The notes under the pieces: generated by a model | What the model saw: only the letters and a program-made list of their open reading frames with translations | The model's database searches: none | What the model was told of the DNA's origin: nothing | Position numbers and translations under genes: made by a program | NCBI GenBank assembly: GCA_030917925.1 | Contig: JAUPTV010000102.1 | Span: 1-62,611 of the forward strand | Source: Pseudomonadota bacterium | Lineage (GTDB): Bacteria > Pseudomonadota > Gammaproteobacteria > Competibacterales > Competibacteraceae | Direction: 5' to 3' | DNA: 62,611 nt | Part shown: positions 49,283 through 58,168 of the stretch, piece after piece | Numbering within the stretch: position 1 is the first letter of the stretch | Layout: every line of letters starts with the position of its first letter

Positions 49283-50032
49283 TTAGACCGGGTTATCGAT
49301 GTCGATGAAGGTGAAGTGTAAGGGGAATTGCGCCGCCAGATGTGCGCCCAGCGCTTGGACGCCGTAGCGTTCGGTGGCGTGATGGCCGGCAGCGAAGAAG
49401 TGCAGGCCGTTTTCGCGGGCGAAATGGACGGTCGGTTCGGACACTTCGCCGGTGAGAAAGGCGTCAACGCCTTCATGCAGGGCGGTTTCGATAAAGGATT
49501 GCGCCGCGCCGGTACACCAGGCCAGTCGGCGAACCGGTGCATCGCTACCGGCAATATGCAGGGGTTGACGCTGGAGCCGGGTTTCAATGCGGGCGGCGAA
49601 TTCGACGCCACTGACCGGTTCCGCCAATTCACCGAGCATGACCAGTCCCGACGGGCCACCGGCAGTTCCAGTGATAGTCAGATCGAGGCGTTGGGCCAAC
49701 TGGGCGTTGTTGCCGAGTTCCGGGTGGGCATCCAGCGGCAGATGGTAGGCGATCAGGCTGATGTCGTGGCGCAGCAGGGTGGCGAGGCGGCGCTGTTTCA
49801 TGCCGACGATGCGCGGGTCTTCATTTTTCCAGAGCCAGCCGTGATGAACCAGAATCGCGTCGGCCTGGTGGTCGATAGCCGCGTCCAGCAACGCCTGACA
49901 GGCGGTGACGCCGCCGATCAGGGTTTGTACTTCCGAGCGCCCCTGCACCTGCAAGCCGTTCGGGCAGTAGTCGTTGCAATTTTCAACCGCCAGCAGACGG
50001 TTCGTGTAGGCGACCAGTTCAGTGAGTTGCAT
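49283..50032 (-). CDS. Nif3-like dinuclear metal centre protein
   Basis: A 249-residue protein of the Nif3/YbgI (DUF34) family. The metal-binding residues appear in ILVHHGWLWK (His-His), AYHLPLDAHPELGNNAQLA and the C-terminal FFAAGHHATERYGVQAL. Structures of the family are hexameric rings with two metals per subunit; links to GTP cyclohydrolase-like activity are debated. It follows hisC on the same strand after a 60-bp gap that contains a dispersed palindromic repeat. Confidence 0.92.
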   Translation of the reverse strand: MQLTELVAYTNRLLAVENCNDYCPNGLQVQGRSEVQTLIGGVTACQALLDAAIDHQADAILVHHGWLWKNEDPRIVGMKQRRLATLLRHDISLIAYHLPLDAHPELGNNAQLAQRLDLTITGTAGGPSGLVMLGELAEPVSGVEFAARIETRLQRQPLHIAGSDAPVRRLAWCTGAAQSFIETALHEGVDAFLTGEVSEPTVHFARENGLHFFAAGHHATERYGVQALGAHLAAQFPLHFTFIDIDNPV

Positions 50033-50051
50033 GGTTCGGGATCCGCATAGA

Positions 50052-50092
50052 ACGCCCCTTGCCTCGTGGGAGAGGGGTTGGGGGTGAGGGTG
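50052..50092. repeat. Dispersed GC-rich palindromic repeat, intergenic copy
   Basis: The minus strand reads CCCTCACCCCCAACCCCTCT with an inverted AGGGG/CCCCT pair, and fills most of the nif3-hisC gap. A close relative in the opposite orientation lies inside the methylase gene at 62459-62500. Repeats of this composition are widespread in some Gammaproteobacteria and may be small mobile palindromes. Confidence 0.75.
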
Positions 50093-51160
50093 TCAGCGTT
50101 CCGCCAGAATGTCCTGGAACGCGGCTAACAGCGCGGCATTCTGCGCCGGGTTGCCGATGGTGATGCGCAGGAACTGGTCGATGCGCGGCTGGCGGAAATG
50201 CCGGACGATGACCTGGTATTCGCGCAGGGCGACAGCTAACACAGCAGCGTCCCACTGGGGATGGCGGGCGAAAATGAAGTTGGCGGCGGAAGGCAGCACG
50301 GCAAAGCCGAGATTCTGCAAATCGGCTGTCAGTTCTTCCCGACTGGCGATGACCGCTTGGCGCGTCCGCTCAAAATGCTCACGGTCGGCAAACGCCGCGA
50401 CCGCGCCAGCGATGGCCAGTCGATCCAGTGGGTAGGAATTGAAGCTGTTTTTAACCCGTTCCAGCGCTTCAATAAGTTCAGGATGCCCCACCGCCAGCCC
50501 GACCCGCAAGCCCGCCAGTGAACGCGATTTGGAGAGGGTCTGTGTGACCAGCAGGTTCGGGTAGCGGTTCACCAGGGCTATCGCCGTGTCGCCGCCGAAG
50601 TCGATGTACGCCTCATCGACTACGACCACGGAATCCCGGTTGCGCTCCAGGAGCCACTCAATGTCCGCCAAGGGCAGCAGGCAACCGGTAGGGGCGTTGG
50701 GGTTGGCGAAAATGATGCCGCCGTTGGGTTGCAGATAGTCGGCGACGCGCAATGTGAAATCTTCGGCCAGCGGGCGCGTGATGTAGTCAATGCCGTACAG
50801 GCCGCAGTAGACCGGATAGAAGCTGTAGGTGATGTCCGGGAACAATAGGGGCGCGGGGTGCTGGAACAGGGCGTGGAAGATATGCGCCAGCACTTCATCG
50901 GAGCCGTTGCCGACGAACACCTGCGCTGGGGTGACGCCGTAGTCATCAGCAATGGCCTGTTTGAGGCGCTCGGCGTTGGGGTCGGGGTACAGGCGCAGCG
51001 CGTCGGACAGTTCGGCGCGGATCGCCTCAATCACTTTGGGCGAGGGGCCGTAGGGATTTTCATTGGTGTTGAGCTTGACCAGATGGCTCAGCCGGGGTTG
51101 CTCGCCGGGTACGTAAGGGGTGAGCCGGTGAACGACGGGACTCCAGTAGCGATGGCTCAT
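50093..51160 (-). CDS. hisC: Histidinol-phosphate aminotransferase
   Basis: PLP-dependent class I/II aminotransferase (355 residues) that makes histidinol phosphate from imidazole acetol phosphate. Conserved features are [15 protein letters not shown] at the N-terminus, [33 protein letters not shown], and the PLP-binding Lys in [16 protein letters not shown] near residue 214. No other his gene is adjacent, so a broader aromatic aminotransferase role cannot be excluded. The stop codon abuts a dispersed repeat. Confidence 0.93.
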   Translation of the reverse strand: MSHRYWSPVVHRLTPYVPGEQPRLSHLVKLNTNENPYGPSPKVIEAIRAELSDALRLYPDPNAERLKQAIADDYGVTPAQVFVGNGSDEVLAHIFHALFQHPAPLLFPDITYSFYPVYCGLYGIDYITRPLAEDFTLRVADYLQPNGGIIFANPNAPTGCLLPLADIEWLLERNRDSVVVVDEAYIDFGGDTAIALVNRYPNLLVTQTLSKSRSLAGLRVGLAVGHPELIEALERVKNSFNSYPLDRLAIAGAVAAFADREHFERTRQAVIASREELTADLQNLGFAVLPSAANFIFARHPQWDAAVLAVALREYQVIVRHFRQPRIDQFLRITIGNPAQNAALLAAFQDILAER

Positions 51161-51249
51161 GGTTGACTCAGTGATGGCATGGTTTCTGCTCCAAGGCCGG
51201 CCTGTCCGATTGGAAGACTATATCAAACGGGGGGTGACGTCATCGTGGA

Positions 51250-51486
51250 TTATCGCACGGGTTGCGCCGCCGGTTGCAAGGCCAACAATGCCTCCAGCGC
51301 CGCCGGTTGATCCCAGTGGTAAGCGCCGATCACCCGGTAACGTACCCGTCCATGCGGATCGATGACCAGACTGGTGGGAAGCGCCTGGACCGACCACTCA
51401 TTCATCATCGCGGCATCGCCGCCCAACAGCACGGGAAACTGGACAGGAACCGTCGCAAAAAACCGGGCTACTTGTTCTACGCGCAA
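51250..51486 (-). pseudogene. Remnant of a TlpA-like thiol-disulfide oxidoreductase
   Basis: The translation reads like the C-terminal half of a redoxin/TlpA protein (FPVLLGGDAAMMNEWSVQALPTSLVIDPHGRVRYRVIGAYHWDQP, with the cis-Pro in ALPTS). The N-terminal thioredoxin half with the CxxC motif is missing. Upstream in frame there is a stop codon after about ten codons, and beyond that the DNA is unrelated. An 8-nt-spaced inverted repeat AGAGTCG/CGACTCT (51519-51539) lies at the break. This is a decayed gene next to a second fragment. Confidence 0.7.
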
Positions 51487-51588
51487 ATCATCCCCTCTGC
51501 CGTAAGCTATCAGCTATAAGAGTCGGTCGCAACGACTCTGAAATCGACTTTCCATTCGGCCATAACCCACATGCAGGAAATAACGAGT

Positions 51589-51915
51589 CATGCCATTCCA
51601 GATTGGGCGCAAGACCTCGCTGTTCGGTCGGCCATGCGGGTTCGGTTGAGGCAACCAGCGTTGGGCTGTCTCACTGTCCACCGCAAACGCTCCGGCCAGA
51701 CACAGGCCAAAGAACGAAACCCGGCATTTTCCGGCAACGGAACCGCCTGGATTAAATCCAGTGCGCCGGTCGTCTCGCTTGATCCGGTTAAGTCGGCATG
51801 AATCACCGCTGCGGGCTGACTATCAAGCATGAACGGTTGACCCATTTTTTTAGCGAAACCCACTAACGAAACCCGTATCGCTGCGCCTTCGTTGACCCAT
51901 TCCAGATCAGACCAC
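51589..51915 (-). pseudogene. Methylase gene fragment duplicated from the 61766-62094 region
   Basis: About 327 bp match an internal part of the methylase gene at the right end with high identity; shared words include QPFMLDSQP and HADLTGSSETTGALDL. A short deletion near 51717 (AACCCGG here, AACACCCGG there) shifts the frame, so the fragment is not translatable as in the parent. No start, catalytic motif or end of the parent is present. It lies beside the redoxin remnant and 30 bp from the end of the CzcA-like gene, so the strip 51250-51945 looks like a graveyard of an old insertion or deletion. Confidence 0.88.
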
Positions 51916-51945
51916 CGGAAATCGCCTCAGACACCGCCCCTGCTC

Positions 51946-54900
51946 TCAGGGAGTGACGAAATCCGCCTCAACGCCTTTCACCAATCGTTCAGTAACGGGA
52001 CCGCACCAGCGCCAGAAGAACGCCGGCATATAGATGAGGTCGAGCAGGGTCGAGGTGACCAAGCCGGCAAGCATGACCACCGCCATCGGCTGAAGGATTT
52101 CTTTCCCTGGCTCGCCGGTGGCCATCGCTAGCGGGATCAGGCCCAGCACCGCCGTAGTTGTGGTCATCAGCACCGGCACCAGGCGTTCGAGGGAACCCCG
52201 GATGATCAGTGCTTTGCCAAACGTCTCGCCTTCATGCCGCATCAGGTGGAGGTAGTGATTGATCATCATAATACCGTTGCGGAGCGAAATGCCGGTCAGG
52301 GTGATGAATCCCATGAGGCTGGCAATCGAAAAGACCCCGGTCGTGAACCAGATCACTGCGACCGCGCCAACCGCCGCCTGCGGAATGTTCATCAGAATGC
52401 AGAGTACGATCCGGTGCGACCGGAAGTGGTTATAAAGAATGACGTACATCAGCAGCAGGGACACGCCGGACAGTAGGCCGATGACGCGGGTGGCCTGCTG
52501 TTGGGCCTCGAACTGGCCGCCATAGATGATGAAGTAACCCGTCGGCAACTGGACGTGAGTGCCAATGGTCTGCTGGAGGTCGACGATAGTTCCGCCGAGA
52601 TCACGCCCGGCGACGTTGGTCTGAATCACGATGCGGCGCTGGCCGTTCTCGCGCAGGATCTGGTTCGGTCCCGCGCCCGCGATCACGTCGGCGACAGCGC
52701 GGAGCGGCACCTTGGCGCCGGTCGGCGTGTCGATCAGCATATCGGCCAGCGTCCGCTCGTCGCCACGATACTCGTCATTCAGCTTGACCACGACGGCGTA
52801 AGTTTTCTGACCGTCCAGCACTTCGGTGACGGTCTTGCCGTACAGGGCCGCTTCGAGCGTTCGCGCCAAGTCGCCGACCTGGATGCCGTAGGTTTTAGCG
52901 GCGTCGCGATGGATCTGGATGCGGATTTGCGGGATGAGCACCTGCTTCTCGACGAACAGGTCGGTCACGCCGGGCACCGTCGCCATCGCCATGCGCACCT
53001 CCTCCGCCTTTGCCCGCAGCGTCGCCAGATCGTCGCCGAACACCTTGACGGCAATTTGGGCGTTGACGCCGGACAGCAGGTGGTCAAGCCGGTGCGAGAT
53101 GGGCTGGCCGACGTTGACGACCATGCCGGGAAAGTGGCCGAGACGCTCACGGATCTCGGCGAGCACCGCCGGTTGGGGTCGGCCGCCGGGCTTGAAATCG
53201 ACCTCCAATTCTGACGAGTGCACCCCTTCGGCGTGCTCGTCCAGTTCGGCGCGGCCGGTGCGACGACTGACCAGCGCCACTTCGTCGATGGCCAGCAACT
53301 CTTTCTCGGCCAAGGTGCCGATGCGATTGCTTTCAGACAGCGATGTACCCGGTGCGGCGATCAAGGTGACGGTGATGGTGCCCTCGTTAAAGGGCGGGAG
53401 GAATTCTCGACCCAGATGCGTCACTGCATAAAGGGCGACGACTGCGAGCAGATAGAACGCGGCCATGACCAGGTTCGGGTGGCGCAGCGTGAAACCGAGT
53501 TGAACCCGGTCGATGGCCTTCAGTTGACGCACGATCCAGGAATCGGCTTCCTCGCCGCCGTGGAAGACCTGACCTCGAGCTTCGAACCGGGTGCGAATGT
53601 CATCGAAATAGCGGCTCAGCAGCACCGCCGCCAAGGCCGGAGTCACGGTCAGGGAGACGACCAGCGAGGCCAGCACCGACACGATGTAGGCAATGCCCAT
53701 GGGGGCGAAGATGCGCCCTTCGATGCCGCTCAGTTGGAACAGCGGGATGAAGACAATCACCATCAGGATCGTCGCGTAGACCAGCGTGGAACGGACTTCA
53801 TTTGAGGCGTGGTAGATGACGTGCAGCGGATTGCGCCGCTGTTCGTCCGGGCGAGCGGCATTCTCGCGCAAGCGGCGAAAGACGTTCTCGATGTCGATGA
53901 TTGAATCGTCCACCAGTTCGCCGATGGCGATGGCCAAACCGCCCAGAGTCATGGTGTTGATGCCGATGTCGGCAAATTTGAAAACGATGAAGGTAACGAT
54001 AAAGGACAGCGGGATAGCGACCAGCGAGATCAGCGTCGTCCGGGTATTCAGCAGGAACAGGATGAGTACGACCGTGACGAGGATAGCGGCGTCGCGCATG
54101 ACCTCGATCACATTCTCGATGCTGGCCTCGATGAAATGCTGCTGGCGGAACACGTCGTCGTCCAGTGTCACCCCCGGCGGCAAGGCGGCGCGCAGTTCGG
54201 TCATGGCTTTTTCGATGGTCCGGGTCAGCGCGACCGTATCCTGACCGGGCTGTTTCGACACCATGATAATGACGCCGGGTTCCGCGTTAATCGAGGCATC
54301 GCCACGCTTGACCTGGATGCCTTCCAGCACCCGCGCCACATTGCTCACGGTGATCGGCGTACCATCGCGGGTCGTCACCACCGCATCAGCAAACTCGGCC
54401 ATATTCCGGACACGCCCGATATTGCGGACCAGAAACTCCTGGCTCTGCTTTTCGATAAAACCGCCCGTGCTGTTTTCGTTAGCGTTGGCGACGGCCTGTT
54501 CGACCTCTTCCAGAGTCAGGTCATAGGCGCGGAGTTTTTCGGCATCGACCTGCACCTGATACTGCATCCGGCCGCCGCCAATGGGGATGGCGTTGGCCAC
54601 GCCGGGAATCGACAGCAGGCGCGGGCGCACCATCCAGTCAGCCAGCAGCCGCAATTGCACCGGCGAGACGCTCTGGCTCTTGAGGCCGATGAGCATGATT
54701 TCGCCCATGATGGACGAAATCGGCCCCATTTTCGGTTCGACGCCGGCGGGCAGACGCTCGCGTGTGGTGGTGAGCTTTTCGCTGACCAGTTGCCGGGCCA
54801 GGTAAATGTCGGTGCCCCAGTCAAATTCCACGAAGACGATAGACAGTCCCACCCCGGACACGGAGCGTACCCGCAATACACCGTTCGAGCCATTGAGAGC

Positions 54901-55113
54901 GGTCTCGATGGGAAAGGTGATGAGCGTCTCCACTTCTTCAGGGGCCAGACCTTCAGCTTCGGTCAGTACCGTCACCTGCGGTCGATTGAGGTCAGGCAAC
55001 ACGTCGACCGGCAGTCTCGCCATCTCGTAGAGGCCATAGACCGTGAGTACGAACGCGGCGGCAAGCACGAAGAGGCGGTTCTTGATCGAGAAATGGATGA
55101 GTTGTTTGACCAT
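51946..55113 (-). CDS. Heavy-metal efflux RND permease, CzcA/CusA family
   Basis: Inner-membrane pump (1055 residues) of the heavy-metal efflux RND family, which drives metal export through a tripartite complex by proton influx. Recognisable parts are MVKQLIHFSIKNRLFVLAAAFVLTVYGLYEMARLPVDVLPDLNRPQV (helix 1 and start of the porter domain), the proton-relay motif GELVDDSIIDIENVFRRL in helix 4, and the matching C-terminal repeat. The metal is not certain; I see no clear Met pairs of the CusA type, so Co/Zn/Cd/Ni is more likely than Cu/Ag. The start at 55113 matches family N-termini; 13 more codons are open upstream. It is the last gene of a five-gene operon. Confidence 0.93.
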   Translation of the reverse strand: MVKQLIHFSIKNRLFVLAAAFVLTVYGLYEMARLPVDVLPDLNRPQVTVLTEAEGLAPEEVETLITFPIETALNGSNGVLRVRSVSGVGLSIVFVEFDWGTDIYLARQLVSEKLTTTRERLPAGVEPKMGPISSIMGEIMLIGLKSQSVSPVQLRLLADWMVRPRLLSIPGVANAIPIGGGRMQYQVQVDAEKLRAYDLTLEEVEQAVANANENSTGGFIEKQSQEFLVRNIGRVRNMAEFADAVVTTRDGTPITVSNVARVLEGIQVKRGDASINAEPGVIIMVSKQPGQDTVALTRTIEKAMTELRAALPPGVTLDDDVFRQQHFIEASIENVIEVMRDAAILVTVVLILFLLNTRTTLISLVAIPLSFIVTFIVFKFADIGINTMTLGGLAIAIGELVDDSIIDIENVFRRLRENAARPDEQRRNPLHVIYHASNEVRSTLVYATILMVIVFIPLFQLSGIEGRIFAPMGIAYIVSVLASLVVSLTVTPALAAVLLSRYFDDIRTRFEARGQVFHGGEEADSWIVRQLKAIDRVQLGFTLRHPNLVMAAFYLLAVVALYAVTHLGREFLPPFNEGTITVTLIAAPGTSLSESNRIGTLAEKELLAIDEVALVSRRTGRAELDEHAEGVHSSELEVDFKPGGRPQPAVLAEIRERLGHFPGMVVNVGQPISHRLDHLLSGVNAQIAVKVFGDDLATLRAKAEEVRMAMATVPGVTDLFVEKQVLIPQIRIQIHRDAAKTYGIQVGDLARTLEAALYGKTVTEVLDGQKTYAVVVKLNDEYRGDERTLADMLIDTPTGAKVPLRAVADVIAGAGPNQILRENGQRRIVIQTNVAGRDLGGTIVDLQQTIGTHVQLPTGYFIIYGGQFEAQQQATRVIGLLSGVSLLLMYVILYNHFRSHRIVLCILMNIPQAAVGAVAVIWFTTGVFSIASLMGFITLTGISLRNGIMMINHYLHLMRHEGETFGKALIIRGSLERLVPVLMTTTTAVLGLIPLAMATGEPGKEILQPMAVVMLAGLVTSTLLDLIYMPAFFWRWCGPVTERLVKGVEADFVTP

Positions 55114-55211
55114 GGCCGCGCGGTCCCCGCCCCTTGGGATCGGGGCCGGCAAAGTGAGTGGGTGGATTGAATCGGGGCCGTCGCCTCCGTCGGGGACGTG
55201 CGGCGCATCGC

Positions 55212-55679
55212 TCAGGGCGCGGGGCGAACCGGCTTCCCGGCGACCTGTTGCCGAATGTTGGCAATCTCGGTTTTGAACCGGGCAAGGACCGCCCGGGTCT
55301 GCGCAGCGTTGCCGGCGTCCCCGAACTTGTCAAGGAGGCCGGCCTGTTGGCGGATGCGGCTAATGGCGGCATTAAGCGCCTTGGCGTCGGCTTCGCTGAG
55401 ACCGGTTACTTTCCCCGGCAGCGCGACGAGCAGATCACGGGCGGCAAAAGCATCGCGGTGTACGGTCGCCAGTTTTCCGCTGACAATCGCCTGGTCAATC
55501 GCCGCGACATGCTGGTCGACGGCGGCCAGGAGGCCGTCGATGGTTGCCGGGATTTCGACAGCAACCTCGTGTCCGGAAGGTTGTCCGTGGCCGTCAGCGG
55601 CATTCGACTGGGCGTTCACGGGGGAAGTGGCCAGCCAGGCCACGGCGAGAAGTATGGCAGTAGATATTGGGAATTTCAT
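55212..55679 (-). CDS. Small periplasmic protein of the metal-efflux operon
   Basis: A 155-residue protein with a clear signal peptide (MKFPISTAILLAVAWLATSPVNAQS). The mature part is helical and acidic-to-neutral, with a His-containing start (ADGHGQPSGHEVAVE) and helices such as IDGLLAAVDQHVAAIDQAIVSGKLATVHRDAFAARDLLVAL. I do not recognise a named family. Its place between the adaptor and the pump genes suggests a periplasmic metal-binding or sensing role. AGAGG precedes the ATG. Confidence 0.75.
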   Translation of the reverse strand: MKFPISTAILLAVAWLATSPVNAQSNAADGHGQPSGHEVAVEIPATIDGLLAAVDQHVAAIDQAIVSGKLATVHRDAFAARDLLVALPGKVTGLSEADAKALNAAISRIRQQAGLLDKFGDAGNAAQTRAVLARFKTEIANIRQQVAGKPVRPAP

Positions 55680-55756
55680 GGAAACCTCTTTAAAAATCAG
55701 GGTGAACCTGCAAAGTTGAACGAATTGAACTTCGGCAAACGGTCGCGTTCGACGGA

Positions 55757-56977
55757 TTATTGGACAGGCAAACCGCCTTCCACCCTCGGTAAAGGGGTTG
55801 ACATACGGACCTGGTAGGTGCCTTGGACGACCACACGGTCTTCGGGGGAGAGCGCCCCGTCAGCGGCCAGCACCAACCGATCACTGAGGCGTTCCAGAAT
55901 CCGCACGGGACGCGCCATGAACGATTCGCCGCCGGTCTTCACATAGACCATGGGCTGACCGTCCAGATCGACCACTGCGGACTTGGGTACCGTGATTCCC
56001 GACACCGTAGCGCCAGTCTCAATGTAGACGCGCCCGAACATGCCGCCGAACAACCGGCCCTCAGCGTTCGACACGGCAAAGAGTACCGGCAGCGCCCGCG
56101 TCCGCTCATCAACCGTGGCACCCCGCGAAATGAGGCGCGCCGGGAACGCTTCGCCGGGAAAGGCTTCGACGGTGAAGGACGCCTGCCGGGCGGCGAGAAT
56201 GGCTGCGACATCGTTCTCGAAGACGCTGGCTTCGATCAGTAGTTCAGCGGTGTCCACAATTTGGAAAAGCGGCTTGTCACGACTCACGTTCTCGCCGAGG
56301 GTGACGTGCATCTGCGCAATCATGCCGTCGAGCGGAGCGCGGATAACCCGGCGCTTTTGGGCCAGGATGCCCGTGGTCGAGGCGGCGTCGAGCAGTGCGA
56401 CCTGCTCAACAAAACCGTCGCGCCTGGCTTTGGCGACTTCCAGGGCATTGCGGGCCGCTGTAATGTCTTGATCCGTAGCGACGCCGGCCAGCTTGGTCAG
56501 GCGGTCGTACTCGCGTTGAGCCAGCGTCAGCAGCGCGGTGGTCTGCCGTAAATCACTGGCAGCGCGGGCGCGCTCGGTGGCAATCACCACGAGGTCGGGC
56601 GTTGGAATCGATTCTTCGACGATAGCGATGATTTGATCCCGTTTCACCCATGCCCCAAGCGCCGGAATCGTATAGTCCTGGGTGGCAATCAAGCGGCCTT
56701 CCTGCGGCGCGGTCACGATGGCCTCGCGTTCGGAGCGGATGAGGGTGCGGCCCAGGACGCGGAGGGTGCGGGGAACGGTTTCCAGGCGCACCCGACTCGT
56801 CTCAATCCGGGCCAGCAGTTGCGTCTCAATGGGGACATAGAGAGGGGCAGTGGGCGATGTGGTCGCGGATGTCGCCAAACTGGCCCCGGAATGATCTTCG
56901 CCCTCGTGGGCCTGGGCGAACGAGATCATCGCTATGAAAGTAACCGCGACCCGTCGGCCGCTCAGGTTCCGGGTCAT
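55757..56977 (-). CDS. RND efflux periplasmic adaptor, CzcB/CusB-like
   Basis: Membrane-fusion protein (406 residues) that joins the RND pump to an outer-membrane channel. A signal peptide ends near FAQA, and the mature chain begins HEGEDHSG (24-31), a likely metal-binding tip. It has the lipoyl/barrel-sandwich segments (APQEGRLIATQDYTIPALGAWVKRDQIIAIVEE and IRAPLDGMIAQMHVTLGENVSRDKPLFQIVD) and an alpha-hairpin of about residues 135-215. GGAGG lies 7 nt before the ATG at 56977, which overlaps the preceding gene by 4 bp. An outer-membrane factor gene is not in the operon. Confidence 0.9.
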   Translation of the reverse strand: MTRNLSGRRVAVTFIAMISFAQAHEGEDHSGASLATSATTSPTAPLYVPIETQLLARIETSRVRLETVPRTLRVLGRTLIRSEREAIVTAPQEGRLIATQDYTIPALGAWVKRDQIIAIVEESIPTPDLVVIATERARAASDLRQTTALLTLAQREYDRLTKLAGVATDQDITAARNALEVAKARRDGFVEQVALLDAASTTGILAQKRRVIRAPLDGMIAQMHVTLGENVSRDKPLFQIVDTAELLIEASVFENDVAAILAARQASFTVEAFPGEAFPARLISRGATVDERTRALPVLFAVSNAEGRLFGGMFGRVYIETGATVSGITVPKSAVVDLDGQPMVYVKTGGESFMARPVRILERLSDRLVLAADGALSPEDRVVVQGTYQVRMSTPLPRVEGGLPVQ

Positions 56978-57597
56978 GCCCCAACCTCCTTCCGAGCGGT
57001 CAGGCGGCCTGCCACGAAGGCGACGATCAGCAGCAGGACGCCGCCGCCTACCAGTGCTGCCAGGTGCTGAGGCGACACTTCCCAACGGCCATGGGACGCG
57101 ATTTTGCCCACTGTGGAGTCGGATGGGGGAAGGCGGCTGGCCTGGAATCCGGTCACACCGATCAAGTCACTCTCACCGTCCGCTGTTACCTCGAACAGCC
57201 ACGACATCGGCGCAGCGGTCGGGGGGGTGAGGGTCGCGCTATACGCCCCGACTGGCCCTCCGGGTTTCGGGGTAAACGGAACGGTCAGGGTCTGGTCGCC
57301 TTCGGAAAGACTGGCGCTGATGGCGGCTTCGGCCATCGGGCGATTAGTCTCCGCCGAAACCAGGTAGAGCGTCAGCGCCACCGTTTCCCCCGAAGCAAAA
57401 GGGCGATATTTCAAAATAGCATCGAATAGCGAGCCATTGCCGCTCACCGCCAACTGGGTCTCACCGGGAACCGAAACTCTGACGGGTTCGGGCGTACTGT
57501 GGTCTTCGCCTTCGTGAGCGAGAGCCTGGAAGGACCATCCGGCACTCAAGGTCAGCAGCAGGGCTGCTTTGCAAGTTAGACTCAAGCATGGATTCAC
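56974..57597 (-). CDS. Membrane-anchored HEGEDHS protein of the metal-efflux operon
   Basis: A 207-residue protein with signal peptide and mature N-terminus HEGEDHSTPE (28-37), almost the same heptad as the adjacent adaptor. The middle has a beta-rich domain (VALTLYLVSAETNRPMAEAAISASLSEGDQTLTVPFTPKPGGPVGAYSATLTPP), and a C-terminal transmembrane helix (LAALVGGGVLLLIVAFVAGRL) anchors it in the inner membrane. I do not know a named family. The GTG at 57597 is chosen because GAGG lies 7 nt upstream and gives a clean signal peptide; an ATG at 57657 has no ribosome site. Confidence 0.75.
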   Translation of the reverse strand: MNPCLSLTCKAALLLTLSAGWSFQALAHEGEDHSTPEPVRVSVPGETQLAVSGNGSLFDAILKYRPFASGETVALTLYLVSAETNRPMAEAAISASLSEGDQTLTVPFTPKPGGPVGAYSATLTPPTAAPMSWLFEVTADGESDLIGVTGFQASRLPPSDSTVGKIASHGRWEVSPQHLAALVGGGVLLLIVAFVAGRLTARKEVGA

Positions 57598-57669
57598 GAA
57601 TACGCCTCGCTTTATGAGCTTTTTGAGTCCCCCGGTATAGCCCAGGGGTTCACTCATTGATAAACTGCA

Positions 57670-57975
57670 TTATTTTGAGTTCCACCCGCGTTCCTGCAGC
57701 GTGGGATAAGAAGAAGATGCATTGGCCGGGTTTTCACGGCTATCGGGAATCACATCTTTTGTCCAGTCCCGTCCGCTTCGATCCTGGCCGCCATCGTTAT
57801 GATGACTACTCTCAACCGCTACGGGGAGACGTGGATTAGTGCTACCGACAACGTGTCGGGGGAAATCGCTACTGCTATTTTGATAGCCGCCCCCTTGCAA
57901 GGTGTCATTGGCTATAGCAGGTTGGAGCAAACTGACAGCCAAACCCAGGAAAACGGCTTTACTGAAAGTGTTCAT
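57670..57975 (-). CDS. Small secreted protein, first gene of the metal-efflux operon
   Basis: A 101-residue protein with signal peptide (MNTFSKAVFLGLAVSLLQPAIA). The mature 79 residues are hydrophilic, without Cys, and rich in Ser, Asn, Gly and Asp, with ESSHHNDGGQDRSGRDW as the only His cluster. It looks largely disordered, and I do not recognise a family. AGGAG lies 8 nt before the ATG. The start is 52 bp after the sigma-54-like promoter, which makes it the first and possibly most expressed product of the operon. Confidence 0.75.
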   Translation of the reverse strand: MNTFSKAVFLGLAVSLLQPAIANDTLQGGGYQNSSSDFPRHVVGSTNPRLPVAVESSHHNDGGQDRSGRDWTKDVIPDSRENPANASSSYPTLQERGWNSK

Positions 57976-58026
57976 GACTAATCTCCTGATAGATGATGGA
58001 AAAGCTCATTGGTGCGAGCTTTACTA

Positions 58027-58042
58027 AGCAAGAGACAGGCCA
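58027..58042 (-). promoter_or_regulatory. Sigma-54 (-24/-12) promoter candidate of the metal-efflux operon
   Basis: The minus strand reads TGGCCTG TCTC TTGCT, matching TGGCACG-N4-TTGCT at 10 of 12 fixed positions, with the invariant GG and GC at correct spacing. The predicted start near 58017 leaves a leader of about 42 nt. Upstream (58043-58080) the DNA is extremely AT-rich, as expected of an IHF bend region. The adjacent regulator is a sigma-54 activator. Confidence 0.75.
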
Positions 58043-58080
58043 TAATAAAAGTTATTAAAAAACAAATAATTAAAAAAATT

Positions 58081-58090
58081 ATAGCGCTAT
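58081..58090. promoter_or_regulatory. Palindrome upstream of the sigma-54 promoter
   Basis: ATAGCGCTAT is a perfect 10-bp palindrome about 55 bp upstream of the -24 element on the minus strand. Two direct copies of GGATCG (minus strand, near 58107 and 58135) lie further upstream. Either could be the enhancer site of the adjacent NtrC-type activator; this is inference from position only. Confidence 0.45.
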
Positions 58091-58168
58091 TGGCTTGAAC
58101 GATCCATGCAACTCTTTAACGTTTGATTCAATCGATCCCTTCTCAGGCCGCCCGGTGCGAACGTTGTG

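Noticed and set aside
49069-49659. Minus-strand 196-codon frame between petA and the Nif3-like gene
   Set aside because: It overlaps the C-terminal half of the Nif3-like gene in another frame and has no family features.
51588-51863. Minus-strand 91-codon frame in the methylase fragment as a real small gene
   Set aside because: It is a frame-shifted fragment of the methylase gene; the second half is read in the wrong frame compared with 61766-62094.
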